Assembly (NCBI GenBank): GCA_019359745.1
Contig: JAHHGT010000006.1
Coordinates: 62,001-126,000, forward strand
Length of the DNA: 64,000 nucleotides
Direction: 5' to 3'
DNA from: Aphanothece saxicola GSE-SYN-MK-01-06B
GTDB lineage: Bacteria; Cyanobacteriota; Cyanobacteriia; PCC-6307; Cyanobiaceae
This document shows positions 8,217 through 18,041 of this stretch, in pieces (positions within the stretch are counted from its first letter, which is position 1; each line of letters begins with the position of its first letter). The position numbers and the translations under genes are program-made. The notes beneath the pieces were generated by a model. The model had not been told where the DNA came from. It saw nothing but the letters and a program-made list of their open reading frames with translations, and did not search any database.

Positions 8217-9293
8217 ATGACCACTGCCCTCCGCAGCGGCCGCTCCGGAAGCTGGGAAAGCTTCTGTAGCTGGGTCACCTCCACCAACAACCGCATCTAT
8301 GTCGGTTGGTTCGGTGTGCTGATGATCCCCTGCCTGCTGGCTGCCGCCATCTGCTTCATCGTCGCCTTCATCGCGGCGCCCTCCGTCGACATCGACGGCA
8401 TCCGTGAGCCCGTCGCCGGCTCCCTGATCCAGGGCAACAACATCATCTCCGGTGCCGTTGTTCCTTCCAGCAACGCCATCGGCCTGCACCTCTACCCCAT
8501 CTGGGAAGCCGCCAGCCTCGACGAGTGGCTGTACAACGGTGGCCCCTACCAACTGGTGGTCTTCCACTTCCTGATCGGCATCTCGGCCTACATGGGCCGC
8601 CAGTGGGAGCTCTCCTACCGCCTGGGCATGCGCCCCTGGATCTGCGTCGCCTACTCCGCCCCCCTCTCGGCGGCGTTCGCGGTGTTCCTGATCTACCCCT
8701 TCGGTCAAGGTTCCTTCTCCGACGGCATGCCCCTCGGCATCAGCGGCACCTTCAACTTCATGTTGGTGTTCCAGGCTGAGCACAACATCCTGATGCACCC
8801 CTTCCACATGCTGGGTGTGGCGGGTGTGTTCGGTGGCTCCCTGTTCTCCGCCATGCACGGTTCGCTGGTGACCTCCTCCCTGGTGCGTGAAACCACCGAG
8901 AGCGAGTCCCAGAACTACGGCTACAAGTTCGGCCAGGAGGAAGAGACCTACAACATCGTGGCTGCCCACGGTTACTTCGGTCGCCTGATCTTCCAATACG
9001 CCTCGTTCAACAACAGCCGCAGCCTCCACTTCTTCCTGGCGGCCTGGCCGGTGGTGGGCATCTGGTTCACCGCCCTGGGCGTGAGCACGATGGCCTTCAA
9101 CCTGAACGGCTTCAACTTCAACCAGTCGATCCTGGATGGTCAGGGCCGGGTGATCAACACCTGGGCCGACGTGCTCAACCGTGCCGGCCTCGGCATGGAA
9201 GTGATGCACGAGCGCAATGCGCACAACTTCCCGCTCGATCTGGCCACCACCCAGTCGATTCCCGTCGCCCTGCGCGCCCCGGCGATCGGCTGA
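8217..9293 (+). CDS. psbA: Photosystem II D1 protein
   Basis: D1 reaction-centre subunit that binds P680, pheophytin, QB and the Mn4Ca cluster in the thylakoid membrane. The protein has 358 residues from the ATG at 8217 ([13 protein letters not shown]), with the five expected membrane spans. The C-terminal [13 protein letters not shown] carries Mn-cluster ligands and the processing site after Ala, followed by a 15-residue extension. The residue corresponding to position 130 is Gln ([12 protein letters not shown]), the feature of the low-light D1:1 form; numbering is shifted by one owing to a shorter N-terminus. It is monocistronic, with a leader hairpin before it and a strong terminator after it. 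The codon bias is extreme, as expected for a highly expressed gene. Confidence 0.99.
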   Translation: MTTALRSGRSGSWESFCSWVTSTNNRIYVGWFGVLMIPCLLAAAICFIVAFIAAPSVDIDGIREPVAGSLIQGNNIISGAVVPSSNAIGLHLYPIWEAASLDEWLYNGGPYQLVVFHFLIGISAYMGRQWELSYRLGMRPWICVAYSAPLSAAFAVFLIYPFGQGSFSDGMPLGISGTFNFMLVFQAEHNILMHPFHMLGVAGVFGGSLFSAMHGSLVTSSLVRETTESESQNYGYKFGQEEETYNIVAAHGYFGRLIFQYASFNNSRSLHFFLAAWPVVGIWFTALGVSTMAFNLNGFNFNQSILDGQGRVINTWADVLNRAGLGMEVMHERNAHNFPLDLATTQSIPVALRAPAIG

Positions 9294-9337
9294 TCCGCGA
9301 TCGGCCTGGCCTCACTGGCCTGGTGATCCATCCCCCG

Positions 9338-9361
9338 GCCCCCTCTGCAGAGGGGGCTTTT
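9338..9361 (+). terminator. Rho-independent terminator of psbA
   Basis: A perfect 9-bp GC-rich stem, GCCCCCTCT paired with AGAGGGGGC across a 2-base gap, is followed at once by TTTT. It lies 45 bases after the psbA stop codon. Confidence 0.9.
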
Positions 9362-9405
9362 CTGTGGGCTGGCCTGGCCACTGAACGGGGGTCACAGCCG
9401 CCAAA

Positions 9406-10425
9406 ATGTTCGTACCAAACTTTCTTGTTCCCCAAGCCTGCATGCCCCAGATCCGCAAGGATGGCCACGGCCTCGGCCAACGGTTGAGGAGAGCTCTGCT
9501 GGGCGCCGCCCTTGTCGTGCCGCTGCTGGCCGGGGGCTGTGGGAGCAGGCCGGCGGAGAACGGAGCGGCCCCCGGAGCCCCTGCGACGAACGCGGCGCCG
9601 GACGGGCGGCCCCTGGTGCTCACCACCTTCACGATCCTGGCGGACATGGCCCGGCAGGTGGCGGGCGAGCGGGTGCGGGTGGAATCGATCACCAAGCTCG
9701 GCGCCGAAATCCACGGCTATGAGCCCACCCCCAGCGACCTGAAGCGGGCCTCGGGCGCCCAGATGGTGCTGGAGAACGGCTTCGGGCTGGAGCGCTGGGC
9801 CGAGCGCTTCTACGCCAGCCTCCGGGATGTCCCCCATGTGACGCTCACCGAGGGGATCGCCCCCCTGCCGATCGCCGGCGACGCCTACCAGGGCAAGCCC
9901 AACCCCCACGCCTGGATGTCCCCCCGGCTGGCGAAGGTCTATGTGGAGAACATCCGCCGTGCCCTCACCCAGCTCGACCCCGCCGGCGAAGCCACCTTCC
10001 GCCGTAACGCCGTGCGCTACAGCGCCCAGCTGGACGCCCTCGACAGGGAGCTGAAGGCCTCCCTCGACCAGATCCCCCCACCCCAGCGGGTGCTCGCCAC
10101 CTGCGAGGGAGCCTTCTCCTATCTGGCCCGCGACTACGGACTCACCGAGGCCTACCTCTGGCCGGTGAACGCCGAATCCCAGGTCACCCCCCAGCGCATG
10201 GCCCGGTTGATCGCCCTGGTGAAGGAGCGGCGGGTCCCGGCGGTGTTCTGCGAAAGCACGGTCAGCTCCGAGCCCCAGGAGCAGGTGGCCAGGCAGTCGG
10301 GGGCCCGCTTCGGGGGGGTGTTCCATGTGGACTCCCTCTCCCTTCCGGACGGCCCGGCCCCCAACCTGCTGGAGCTGCAGCGTCATAACGTAAGAACCCT
10401 CCAAGCGGGTCTGGCGGGGAGCTGA
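9406..10425 (+). CDS. mntC: Manganese ABC transporter, substrate-binding lipoprotein
   Basis: Periplasmic Mn2+ receptor of MntABC, needed to supply the PSII Mn cluster. It has 339 residues from the ATG at 9406; a second ATG at 9442 gives a tidier signal peptide. A lipobox-like LAGGC puts the lipid Cys at 45. Four metal ligands line up with those of Synechocystis MntC at constant offset: His103 (AEIHGYEPTP), His168 (NPHAWMSP), Glu234 (CEGAFSY) and Asp309 (FHVDS). Cys233 and Cys282 match the two cysteines that form the redox-sensitive disulfide in Synechocystis MntC. It is followed after 4 bases by mntA. Zn transport is possible, but the Glu/Asp ligand set favours Mn. Confidence 0.92.
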   Translation: MFVPNFLVPQACMPQIRKDGHGLGQRLRRALLGAALVVPLLAGGCGSRPAENGAAPGAPATNAAPDGRPLVLTTFTILADMARQVAGERVRVESITKLGAEIHGYEPTPSDLKRASGAQMVLENGFGLERWAERFYASLRDVPHVTLTEGIAPLPIAGDAYQGKPNPHAWMSPRLAKVYVENIRRALTQLDPAGEATFRRNAVRYSAQLDALDRELKASLDQIPPPQRVLATCEGAFSYLARDYGLTEAYLWPVNAESQVTPQRMARLIALVKERRVPAVFCESTVSSEPQEQVARQSGARFGGVFHVDSLSLPDGPAPNLLELQRHNVRTLQAGLAGS

Positions 10426-10429
10426 ACCG

Positions 10430-11224
10430 ATGCCCTCGCGCCTTCCCCACCTCAGCGGAAACGAGCGCATCTCGGTTCGGCATCTGTGCGTCGAGTACCA
10501 CGGGGTGGTGGCTGTCCACGACGCCTCCCTGCATCTCGATGCCGGCACCATCTGCGCCCTGGTGGGGATGAACGGGGCCGGCAAGTCCACCCTGTTCAAG
10601 GCCCTGATGGGCTTCGTGCGCCCGTCGGCCGGCAGCATCGCCATCAACGGTCTGCCCCTGAAGGAGGCCCGTCGGGCCAGGGCGGTGGCCTATGTCCCCC
10701 AGACCGAAAGCGTCGACTGGAACTTTCCGGTCAACGTCCACGAGGTGGTGATGATGGGACGCTACGGCGCCATGAATCTGCTGCGCATCCCGCGGCCGGT
10801 CGATCGGGAGGCGGTGAAGGAGGCCCTGGACCGGGTGGATCTTTGGCCCTTGCGCGACCGCCAGATCGGAGCCCTCTCTGGCGGCCAGCGCAAACGGGCC
10901 TTTCTGGCGAGGGCCCTGGCCCAGGGCGCCTCGGTGATGCTGCTGGATGAGCCCTTCAACGGCGTCGACATCCGCACCGAGAAGCTGATGATCGAGCTGT
11001 TCGAGCAGTTCCGTCGTGAGGGGCGCACCTTGATGATTTCCACCCACGACCTGTCCCATGTCACCGGTTTCTGCGACCAGGTGGTGCTGATCAACAAGAC
11101 CGTGCTCGCCTACGGCGAGACCGCCTCGGTGTTCACCAGCGAGAACCTGGCCCTGACCTTCGGCGGCCTGCGGCTGGAGGCCGCACCCGCCGCAGCCACC
11201 GACCCCGATCCGCAGACGCCATGA
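10430..11224 (+). CDS. mntA: Manganese ABC transporter, ATP-binding protein
   Basis: Cytoplasmic ATPase of the Mn2+ importer, 264 residues. Walker A is GMNGAGKST, the Q-loop is in AYVPQTESVDW, the signature is LSGGQRKR, Walker B is VMLLDEPF and the switch His is in ISTHDLSHV. It lies between the receptor (4 bp upstream) and the permease, whose ATG overlaps this stop by four bases (ATGA). The set is one operon. Confidence 0.95.
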   Translation: MPSRLPHLSGNERISVRHLCVEYHGVVAVHDASLHLDAGTICALVGMNGAGKSTLFKALMGFVRPSAGSIAINGLPLKEARRARAVAYVPQTESVDWNFPVNVHEVVMMGRYGAMNLLRIPRPVDREAVKEALDRVDLWPLRDRQIGALSGGQRKRAFLARALAQGASVMLLDEPFNGVDIRTEKLMIELFEQFRREGRTLMISTHDLSHVTGFCDQVVLINKTVLAYGETASVFTSENLALTFGGLRLEAAPAAATDPDPQTP

Positions 11225-12093
11225 CCACCCTGCTCACCTGGTTGGTCGAACCGCTGCAGCAGGAGTTCATGGTGCGGGCCCTGCTGGTCAGCACCTTGGT
11301 CTCCTGTGTCTGCGGCCTGCTGTCCTGCTACATGACGCTCAAGGGCTGGGCCCTGATGGGCGATGCGGTGTCCCATGCGGTGATGCCCGGTGTGGTGATC
11401 GCCTACGCCCTGAATCTGCCCTTCGCGGTGGGGGCCTTCGTCTTCGGCGTCGGCTCGGTGGCCCTGATCGGCTACATCAAGCAGATGACCCGGATCAAGG
11501 AGGACACGGTGATCGGGCTGGTGTTCACAGGCTTCTTCGCCCTCGGTCTGACGCTGATCTCCAAGGTGCGCAGCAGCATCGACCTGTCGCACATCCTGTT
11601 CGGCAACGTGCTGGGCATCAGCTCCTCCGACATCCTCCAGACCGTGCTGATCAGCCTGCTGGTGCTGACCGTGCTGGTGGTCTTGCGCAAGGACCTGCTC
11701 CTGTTCTGCTTCGATCCCACCCACGCCCGCTCGATCGGTCTCCATACCGGCGTGCTGCACTACCTGCTGCTGTCGATGCTCTCGCTGGCGGCGGTGGCCG
11801 GCCTGCAGACGGTGGGGATCATCCTGGTGGTGGCGATGCTGGTCACGCCGGGGGCCACGGCCTACCTGCTCACCGATCGCTTCGACCGCATGGTGTGGCT
11901 CTCGATCCTGTCGGCGGTGATCTCCAGCGTGGCGGGGATCTACTGGAGCTACTGGATGGATGCCTCCACCGCCGGCTGCATCGTGCTGGTGCAGACCCTG
12001 TTGTTCCTGCTGTGCTTCCTGCTGGCGCCCCGCCATGGCCTGCTGGCCCAACGGCGCCGTTCCCCGCGGGCGTCCCGCTTTCCGTCCGCGTGA
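11221..12093 (+). CDS. mntB: Manganese ABC transporter, permease protein
   Basis: Integral-membrane subunit of the ABC-3 (zinc/manganese) permease family, 290 residues with about eight hydrophobic helices. Typical features are MTLKGWALMGDAVSHAVMPG near residues 38-57 and LQTVGIILVVAMLVTPGATA in the second half, the family's most conserved block. It overlaps mntA by four bases upstream and the DUF4336 gene downstream by a GTGA overlap at 12090-12093. Confidence 0.95.
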   Translation: MTTLLTWLVEPLQQEFMVRALLVSTLVSCVCGLLSCYMTLKGWALMGDAVSHAVMPGVVIAYALNLPFAVGAFVFGVGSVALIGYIKQMTRIKEDTVIGLVFTGFFALGLTLISKVRSSIDLSHILFGNVLGISSSDILQTVLISLLVLTVLVVLRKDLLLFCFDPTHARSIGLHTGVLHYLLLSMLSLAAVAGLQTVGIILVVAMLVTPGATAYLLTDRFDRMVWLSILSAVISSVAGIYWSYWMDASTAGCIVLVQTLLFLLCFLLAPRHGLLAQRRRSPRASRFPSA

Positions 12094-13298
12094 GCGAGCC
12101 AGCCAACGTCGCTGCGACACCCTCGCCCGCCGATCAACGCTGGCCCTGGTGGCCGCTGCTGCCCCTCTACCCCTACGGCCGCCGCCGCACCCTGGTGCGG
12201 GAGCTGATCGCCGGGCGGTTGTGGAGCTTCGAGCAGGTGCAGGGGGTCTGGTACGTGGCCGTGCCGATCCGGATGCTGGTGCTGCGGGTGCGCGAAGGGC
12301 TGCTGCTCTACGCACCTGTGGCGCCCACCGCCGAAGTGAGGGCCCAGCTGCACCAGCTGGAGGAGCGCCACGGCCAGGTGTGCACGATCGTGCTGCCCAC
12401 CGCCTCGGGGCTGGAGCACAAGCTGCCGGTGCCGGCCATGGCCCGGGCCTTCCCCAACGCCCAGGTGTGGGTGTCGCCGCAGCAGTGGAGTTTCCCGCTG
12501 CCGCTGCCGCCCGCCTGGCTGGGGTTCCCCGCCGCCCGCACCCGGGAGCTGCTGAGCGATGGCGTGCCCCACGGGGATCAGCTCGACTGGTTGCCCCTGG
12601 GCCCCCTGGACCTGGGGCTGGGCACCTTCCTGGAGATCGCCTGCTTCGATCGGGCCAGCGGCAGCCTGTTGCTCACCGATGCCCTGGTGGCGATTCCGCC
12701 GGAGCCGCCGGCGGTGTTCGATCTCGATCCCACGCCGTTGCTGTTCCATGCCCGCGAGCGGGGCGATGAACCGCTGCTGGACGATCCAGGGCGGCGGCGC
12801 AAGGGCTGGTGGCGGATGGTGCTGTTCGCCACCTACCTGCGGCCCCGGCCCCTGGAGGTGCTGCCCCTGGGCGAGGTGCTGCGCCACTGCCTGGCACCGG
12901 GCTGCCGCGGCGCCAGGGCCCATTTCGGCTTCTACCCGTTCCGCTGGCTGCCAGGCTGGCAGGAGGATTTCGAGGCCCTCACGCCAGGTGGCCGCAGCAG
13001 TCTGCAGGTGGCGGCGGTGCTGGAGCGACTGGTGTTCCCCCGCCAGCGGGCCGCCCTGGTGGCCTGGATCCGCGGGTTGGCGAACCTGAAGGATCTGCGC
13101 TGGGTGGTGCCGGCCCACCACGATGCGCCGGTGGCCAGCTCAGCGACGCAGCTCACCGCCCTGGCCGATCGGATCGAGGCGGGGGATTGGGCCCCGGATC
13201 AGGGAGCCTGGGAAACCCTGGCCGGCATCGACAACACCCTGGTGCGCCTGGGGTTGGTGCCGGGGGACGCCCACCAGAGCCCCAAGCCCCAGCCCTAA
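12090..13298 (+). CDS. DUF4336 domain-containing protein
   Basis: 402 residues from a GTG that overlaps the mntB stop (GTGA). The sequence has the features of DUF4336, a family of cyanobacteria and plants with a metallo-beta-lactamase-like outline: WYVAVPIRMLVLRVREGLLLY at the start, then PTASGLEHKLPVPAMARAFP, then WVVPAHHDAPV near the C-terminus. Its function is unknown. Overlap with mntB means it is probably expressed with the Mn transporter, which may hint at a metal-related role; this is inference. It converges with the DUF760 gene, whose stop overlaps its own. Confidence 0.75.
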   Translation: MSEPANVAATPSPADQRWPWWPLLPLYPYGRRRTLVRELIAGRLWSFEQVQGVWYVAVPIRMLVLRVREGLLLYAPVAPTAEVRAQLHQLEERHGQVCTIVLPTASGLEHKLPVPAMARAFPNAQVWVSPQQWSFPLPLPPAWLGFPAARTRELLSDGVPHGDQLDWLPLGPLDLGLGTFLEIACFDRASGSLLLTDALVAIPPEPPAVFDLDPTPLLFHARERGDEPLLDDPGRRRKGWWRMVLFATYLRPRPLEVLPLGEVLRHCLAPGCRGARAHFGFYPFRWLPGWQEDFEALTPGGRSSLQVAAVLERLVFPRQRAALVAWIRGLANLKDLRWVVPAHHDAPVASSATQLTALADRIEAGDWAPDQGAWETLAGIDNTLVRLGLVPGDAHQSPKPQP

Positions 13299-13654
13299 AG
13301 CTCCAGTTCGCCGGGGTCGTCGTCCAGACCGGTCTCGAAGCCACCGCTGCCGAGCATGGCCGATTCCAGCTCCATGCGCTGCTCCATCTGGCGCAGGAAG
13401 TAGCCGGTCATCATCGCCGAGGCCAGCAGGCCAGCGAGGTTGTCGCGGCTGGCCTGGATCTTCACCTCGAACTGCTCGCCGGGCAGCATGCCCAGCAGCC
13501 CCTGGACGTTGTGACGAATGATGTCCTGGATGTCCCCGGTGGCCGAGCGCGCCACCCTCTGCAACACGTCCGGGGACTGTTCCTGCAGGTACTGGATCAG
13601 CGAGTTGTCGCTGATCGCCTCGTTATCGGCGGTCAGGAACTCCGGGTTGAACAT
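13295..13654 (-). CDS. DUF760 domain-containing protein
   Basis: 119 residues from the ATG at 13654. It carries the DUF760 pattern of cyanobacteria and plastids: SLIQYLQEQSPDVLQRVARS, then GDIQDIIRHNVQGLLGMLP and ASAMMTGYFLRQMEQRMELE. It is a short, helical, soluble protein of unknown role. Its last four bases overlap the end of the convergent DUF4336 gene. Confidence 0.8.
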   Translation of the reverse strand: MFNPEFLTADNEAISDNSLIQYLQEQSPDVLQRVARSATGDIQDIIRHNVQGLLGMLPGEQFEVKIQASRDNLAGLLASAMMTGYFLRQMEQRMELESAMLGSGGFETGLDDDPGELEL

Positions 13655-13703
13655 TTCCCCTCCGGTGTGCGCTGTAACACGACGTGCACCCTAACGCAGT
13701 CTT

Positions 13704-14312
13704 TCAGGAGGCTTCCTCAGCGTGGGGAGAGGAGAACCCAACCGGACCGAACCGGGCCAGGGGCCAGTAGCGCCAGATGGCCGTACCGATCAGATCCGCC
13801 TCCGGCAGGGGGCCCCAGAGATGGGAATCGAGGCTGGCATTGCGGTTGTCCCCCAGCACCAGCACCTCGCCGTCGGGCACCTCGATCGGCTCCAGGGCGT
13901 AGGTCATCGGTTCGCGGGCCCAGTCCGGCTCGGCGGGGGTGCCATTGCGCCAGAGCTGGCCGTCCCTCACTTCCACCCGGTCGCCGGACACCGCCACCAC
14001 CCGCTTGATCAGGGCTGTGCGCGGGTCGTAGCCGGCCTCCTGCAGCCGGGCCGGCGGGTGAAACACAACGATGCTGCCCGTGCGCACACCGCTACCGAAA
14101 CGGGGCGTGAGCTTCTCCACCAGGATCCGGTCCTGGAGCTGCAGGGTGGGCAGCATCGAGCCCGACGGGATCCAGCGGGGCTCCACCACCACCCAGCGCA
14201 GCAGCAGCGCCAGCAGCACCCACAGCATCAGGCGGGCCAGTTGCTGCAGCAGCCCGCTGGGCCTGCCCGGGGGGGCAGGGGCAGGCCTGGCGATGGTGGA
14301 GTCGCTGCCCAT
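13704..14312 (-). CDS. lepB: Signal peptidase I
   Basis: Membrane-anchored serine protease that removes signal peptides at the periplasmic or lumenal face. It has 202 residues from the ATG at 14312; a longer frame to 14384 would overlap menD. One N-terminal helix (LARLMLWVLLALLLRWVVV) is followed by PSGSMLPTLQ, which holds the catalytic Ser. ALIKRVVAVSGDRVEV holds the general-base Lys, and GDNRNASLDSHLWGPL is the third family box. It diverges from menD with about 53 bp between the starts. Confidence 0.95.
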   Translation of the reverse strand: MGSDSTIARPAPAPPGRPSGLLQQLARLMLWVLLALLLRWVVVEPRWIPSGSMLPTLQLQDRILVEKLTPRFGSGVRTGSIVVFHPPARLQEAGYDPRTALIKRVVAVSGDRVEVRDGQLWRNGTPAEPDWAREPMTYALEPIEVPDGEVLVLGDNRNASLDSHLWGPLPEADLIGTAIWRYWPLARFGPVGFSSPHAEEAS

Positions 14313-14365
14313 GGCGTTGCCGTCGATGAGGATGATTCCCCCATCCTTAACAGTGGAGCTCCCCG

Positions 14366-16165
14366 GTGGCCGGGCCCCCGTCATCCCTGGCCAATGTGCA
14401 GGCAGCCCTGACGCTGCTGCGTGCCCTGCGCCGTGGCGGCCTGGCCCATGCGGTGCTCTGCCCCGGCAGTCGCTCGGCGCCCCTGGCGGTGGCCGCCGCC
14501 CTGCTGGAGCCGGGCGGCCTGCAGTTGCACACCGCCATCGATGAGCGCAGCGCCGCCTTCTTCGCCCTCGGCCTGGGCCGGGGCAGCGGCCAGCCGGCGG
14601 CGGTGATCACCACCTCGGGCACGGCGGTGGCCAACCTGTTGCCCGCCGCTGTGGAGGCCGATTTCGGCTGCCTGCCCCTGCTGCTGCTCACGGCCGACCG
14701 GCCGGCCCAGCTCAAGGGCTGCGGCGCCAACCAGAGCGTCAACCAGGAGGCCTTTCTGGCCTGCAGCTGCCGCTGGCTGGGCAGCGGCGCCCCCGAGGGG
14801 CTGGCGGCGATGGCGCCCAGGGAACTGGAGGCCCTCGCCGCCACCGCCCTGGCCGCCGCCCGGGGGGATGGGGCCGGACGCGGCGCCGGAGCGGTCCACC
14901 TCAACCTGCCCTTCGCCGAACCGCTGCACGTGGGCGGTGGGGAGCTGAGCCAGCTGGCCGCCACGCTCTCCGGCCAACCTCCGGAAGCCGGCGGCGCGGC
15001 CCCGCCGGGGACCCCGCCGGCAGCTCCCCGCTTCGCCACCGGAGACACCGCGACCCTGGACCCCGACCATCCCGGCGTCGTGGTGGCCGGCCCCTGGCGG
15101 GGCAGCCCCGCCGCCTGGCCCGCCCACGTGGAGGCCCTGCGTCGCTGGCAGCGGCGCAGCGGCTGGACCGTGCTGGCCGATGCCCTCTCGGGCCTGCGCG
15201 GTTTGCCGGGACTCGCCACCGTGAAGGCCTACGACCTGATCCTGGCGGAGGGCTCCTCCAGCGCGGCGGCGATCGGGGGCCTGCAGGTGTTGCGCCTGGG
15301 GCCCCTGCCGGCCAGCCGTCGCCTGCAGCGCTGGCTGGCGGCCCAGGGCGGACCCCAGGTGCTGGTGAGTCAAGGGGACGGGCGCCCCCTCGATCCGCTC
15401 CGTTTGGTGCGGGCCCAGTGCGGCGCCGGCCTGGCGGCCTGGCTGGCGGGCCAACCACACGAGACCTCGGCAGGCGAGCCCGCTGGGGAATCGCTGGCGC
15501 TGGCGGAGCGCTGGCGCCAGACGGAGGCTCAGGTGCAGGCGCTTCTGGAGCAGGAGCTGGCCGAAGAGCAAGGGGAGCCGGCCCTGGCCCGCCGGCTCAG
15601 CGGGCTGCTGCCGGCGGGGCTGCCGGTGCTGCTGGCCAACAGCAGCCCGGTGCGCGACTGGGAAAGCTTCGCCGACCCGGGCGCCCCGCCCCGGCCGGTG
15701 CACGGCTTCCGGGGGGCCTCGGGGATCGACGGCACCCTCTCGAGCGCCTGCGGCCTGGCTGAGGCCCTGGGGGAACTGGTGCTGGTGAGCGGCGATCTGG
15801 CCCTGCTTCATGACAGCAACGGCTGGCTGTGGCGAAGCCAGCTGCGGGGTCGCCTCACCGTGGTGCTGATCGACAACGGCGGCGGCGGCATCTTCGAGCA
15901 GCTGCCGATCCGCACCGAGCCGGCGGCGGCGATGGATTTCGAGCGCCTGTTCGCCATGCCCCAGGCGGTGGATCCCCTGGCGCTGGCGGCGGTGCACGGG
16001 GTGCCGGGCCGGCGGGTTGAGGGCCTGGCCGCCCTGGGAAGCGACCTGGCCTGGGCCCGGCAGCAGCCGATGGCGCTGCTGGTGATCAGCACCGACCGGC
16101 GCCGAGATGCCGCCCTGCGGCGGCGGCTGCGCACAATGGCCGCAGCCCAGGTCACGCCCCCATGA
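14366..16165 (+). CDS. menD: MenD, SEPHCHC synthase
   Basis: Thiamine-diphosphate enzyme joining isochorismate and 2-oxoglutarate in phylloquinone (photosystem I quinone) synthesis. It has 599 residues from a GTG at 14366. The N-terminal half has [12 protein letters not shown] and [18 protein letters not shown], whose Glu activates the cofactor. The C-terminal half has the ThDP-Mg motif region [14 protein letters not shown] and [13 protein letters not shown]. It overlaps menB by four bases (ATGA), so the two steps are co-expressed. Confidence 0.95.
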   Translation: MAGPPSSLANVQAALTLLRALRRGGLAHAVLCPGSRSAPLAVAAALLEPGGLQLHTAIDERSAAFFALGLGRGSGQPAAVITTSGTAVANLLPAAVEADFGCLPLLLLTADRPAQLKGCGANQSVNQEAFLACSCRWLGSGAPEGLAAMAPRELEALAATALAAARGDGAGRGAGAVHLNLPFAEPLHVGGGELSQLAATLSGQPPEAGGAAPPGTPPAAPRFATGDTATLDPDHPGVVVAGPWRGSPAAWPAHVEALRRWQRRSGWTVLADALSGLRGLPGLATVKAYDLILAEGSSSAAAIGGLQVLRLGPLPASRRLQRWLAAQGGPQVLVSQGDGRPLDPLRLVRAQCGAGLAAWLAGQPHETSAGEPAGESLALAERWRQTEAQVQALLEQELAEEQGEPALARRLSGLLPAGLPVLLANSSPVRDWESFADPGAPPRPVHGFRGASGIDGTLSSACGLAEALGELVLVSGDLALLHDSNGWLWRSQLRGRLTVVLIDNGGGGIFEQLPIRTEPAAAMDFERLFAMPQAVDPLALAAVHGVPGRRVEGLAALGSDLAWARQQPMALLVISTDRRRDAALRRRLRTMAAAQVTPP

Positions 16166-17016
16166 CCCCCCTACCCCCGCCCCTGCCGCGCTGGACCAGC
16201 GCCGGCGACTACAGCGACATCCGCTTCGAGACCAGCGGCGACGGGATCGCCCGGATCAGCCTCAACCGGCCCGAGAAGCGCAATGCCTTCCGGCCGCTCA
16301 CGGTCCAGGAACTCTGTGATGCCTTCAACCGGGTGCGGGACGACCCCTCCATCGGTGTGGTGCTGTTCACCGGCGAGGGGCCGGCCGCCGACGGTGTCTG
16401 GGCCTTCTGCGCCGGAGGCGACCAGAGCGTGCGGGGCGATGGGGGGTACCTCGACGCCTCGGGGCTGCCGCGGCTGAATGTGCTCGACCTCCAGCGGATC
16501 ATCCGCAGCCTGCCCAAGGTGGTGATCGCCCTGGTGGCCGGCTACGCCATCGGCGGCGGCCAGGTGCTGCACCTGCTCTGCGACCTGAGCCTGGCAGCCG
16601 ACAATGCCGTGTTCGGCCAGACCGGCCCCCGGGTGGGCAGCTTTGATGCCGGCTTCGGCGCCGGCTACCTGGCCCGGGTGGTGGGGCAGCGCAAGGCCAG
16701 GGAAATCTGGTTCCTCTGCCGGCGTTACAACGCCGATCAGGCCCTGAGCATGGGGCTGGTGAACGCCGTGGTGCCCCTGGAGGATCTGGAGCGGGAAGGG
16801 GTGGCCTGGGCCCGGGAGGTGCTGCAGCACAGCCCCACGGCGATCCGTTGCCTCAAGGCCGCCTTCAATGCCGAAACGGACGGCCTGGCCGGGATCCAGG
16901 AACTGGCGGGTCAGGCCACCCATCTTTTTTACCGGACCAGCGAAGGCCAGGAGGGGCGCAATGCCTTCCTGGAGAAGCGGGACCCGGACTTTTCGGACGC
17001 GCCCTGGCTGCCCTGA
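16162..17016 (+). CDS. menB: 1,4-dihydroxy-2-naphthoyl-CoA synthase
   Basis: Crotonase-fold enzyme that closes the naphthoquinone ring, following MenD, MenC and MenE in phylloquinone synthesis. It has 284 residues. [13 protein letters not shown] and [20 protein letters not shown] form the oxyanion-hole and CoA-binding segments. [19 protein letters not shown] and [12 protein letters not shown]-like sequence ([14 protein letters not shown]) are MenB-specific. It lies downstream of menD with a 4-bp overlap. Confidence 0.96.
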   Translation: MTPLPPPLPRWTSAGDYSDIRFETSGDGIARISLNRPEKRNAFRPLTVQELCDAFNRVRDDPSIGVVLFTGEGPAADGVWAFCAGGDQSVRGDGGYLDASGLPRLNVLDLQRIIRSLPKVVIALVAGYAIGGGQVLHLLCDLSLAADNAVFGQTGPRVGSFDAGFGAGYLARVVGQRKAREIWFLCRRYNADQALSMGLVNAVVPLEDLEREGVAWAREVLQHSPTAIRCLKAAFNAETDGLAGIQELAGQATHLFYRTSEGQEGRNAFLEKRDPDFSDAPWLP

Positions 17017-17057
17017 GCAGCCCCGGGGCATACTTCAGTTCGTGGGAGCAGCGACCG

Positions 17058-18029
17058 GTGTCCGCCTATCCGATCCCGGACAACGAAGCTGAGCGCCAGG
17101 CGGCCCTCGACGATCAACACATCCTCGATACGGAGTCCGACGAGGATTTCAACCGCATCACCCGCCTGGCCAGCCAGATGCTGGGGGTTCCGATCGCCCT
17201 GATCTCCCTGGTCGATCGCCAGCGGCAGTGGTTTCTCTCCCGGGTGGGCCTGGAAACGGACGAAACACCGCGCGAGCAGGCCTTCTGCGCCCACACCATT
17301 TGCTCCGACGACGTCATGGTGGTGAGTGACGCCACCGAGGATGAGCGCTTCAAGGACAATCCTCTGGTAACGGGTAACCCCAACATCCGCTTCTATGCCG
17401 GTGTGCCCCTGCAGACCCGCTCCGGCTTCAACCTGGGCACCCTGTGCGTCATCAGTCCCCAACCAAGGCAGCTGGCCGGCGGTGAGCACCAGCTGCTGCA
17501 GGATCTGGCCGGCATGGTCACCCAGTACCTGGAATCCAGGCGCAACGGCTACCTCTGTCCGCTCACCGGCCTCCAGAACCGCCGCCCCTTCTTCGAGGCG
17601 GGCCAGCGGGAATTCCTGCGGGCGCAGCAGAACGGCGATGCCCTCACCCTGATGCTCATCGGCCTCGACGATTTCCAGGCCTTCCGCGCTCGCTTCGGCA
17701 CCCAGCAAGGCGACGGGGTGCTCCAGGAGGTGGCCAGGAGCCTGCGCTCAGGCCTGGGGGACGGCGCCCTGTACGGGCGGGTGACCGAAGCCGAATTCGC
17801 CGTGTTGCGCACCGGCCTCGAGGGCCAGGAGGGCCAGTCCCTGGCGGAGAGCCTCCGGGCCGGGTTGGCGCTGCAGGGCTGGGTGGTGGATGGCGTCCGT
17901 CACCCCCTCCCGGTCAGCCGGGGGGTGGCCAGTCTCAGCGCCAAGGACACCAGCTTCAAAGAGATGTTCCAACGGGCCGAAGCGGCCCTGAACCAGGCCA
18001 GGCTGTCGGGGATGGCGGCGGACGACTGA
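17058..18029 (+). CDS. GAF domain protein with degenerate GGDEF domain
   Basis: 323 residues from a GTG at 17058; upstream sequence in this frame belongs to menB. Residues about 5-160 are a GAF domain (AFCAHTICSDDVMVVSDATED and IRFYAGVPLQTRSGFNLGTL are characteristic). Residues about 165-320 have the fold pattern of a diguanylate cyclase domain (DPLTGLxNRR-like CPLTGLQNRRPF, then LMLIGLDDFQAF). The active-site loop reads GRVTEAEFAVL instead of GGDEF, so it should not make c-di-GMP. It may act as a sensory or binding protein. It lies next to three hybrid kinases, with its 3' end converging on the first of them. Confidence 0.8.
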   Translation: MSAYPIPDNEAERQAALDDQHILDTESDEDFNRITRLASQMLGVPIALISLVDRQRQWFLSRVGLETDETPREQAFCAHTICSDDVMVVSDATEDERFKDNPLVTGNPNIRFYAGVPLQTRSGFNLGTLCVISPQPRQLAGGEHQLLQDLAGMVTQYLESRRNGYLCPLTGLQNRRPFFEAGQREFLRAQQNGDALTLMLIGLDDFQAFRARFGTQQGDGVLQEVARSLRSGLGDGALYGRVTEAEFAVLRTGLEGQEGQSLAESLRAGLALQGWVVDGVRHPLPVSRGVASLSAKDTSFKEMFQRAEAALNQARLSGMAADD

Positions 18030-18041
18030 GCCCCGGGTGCG

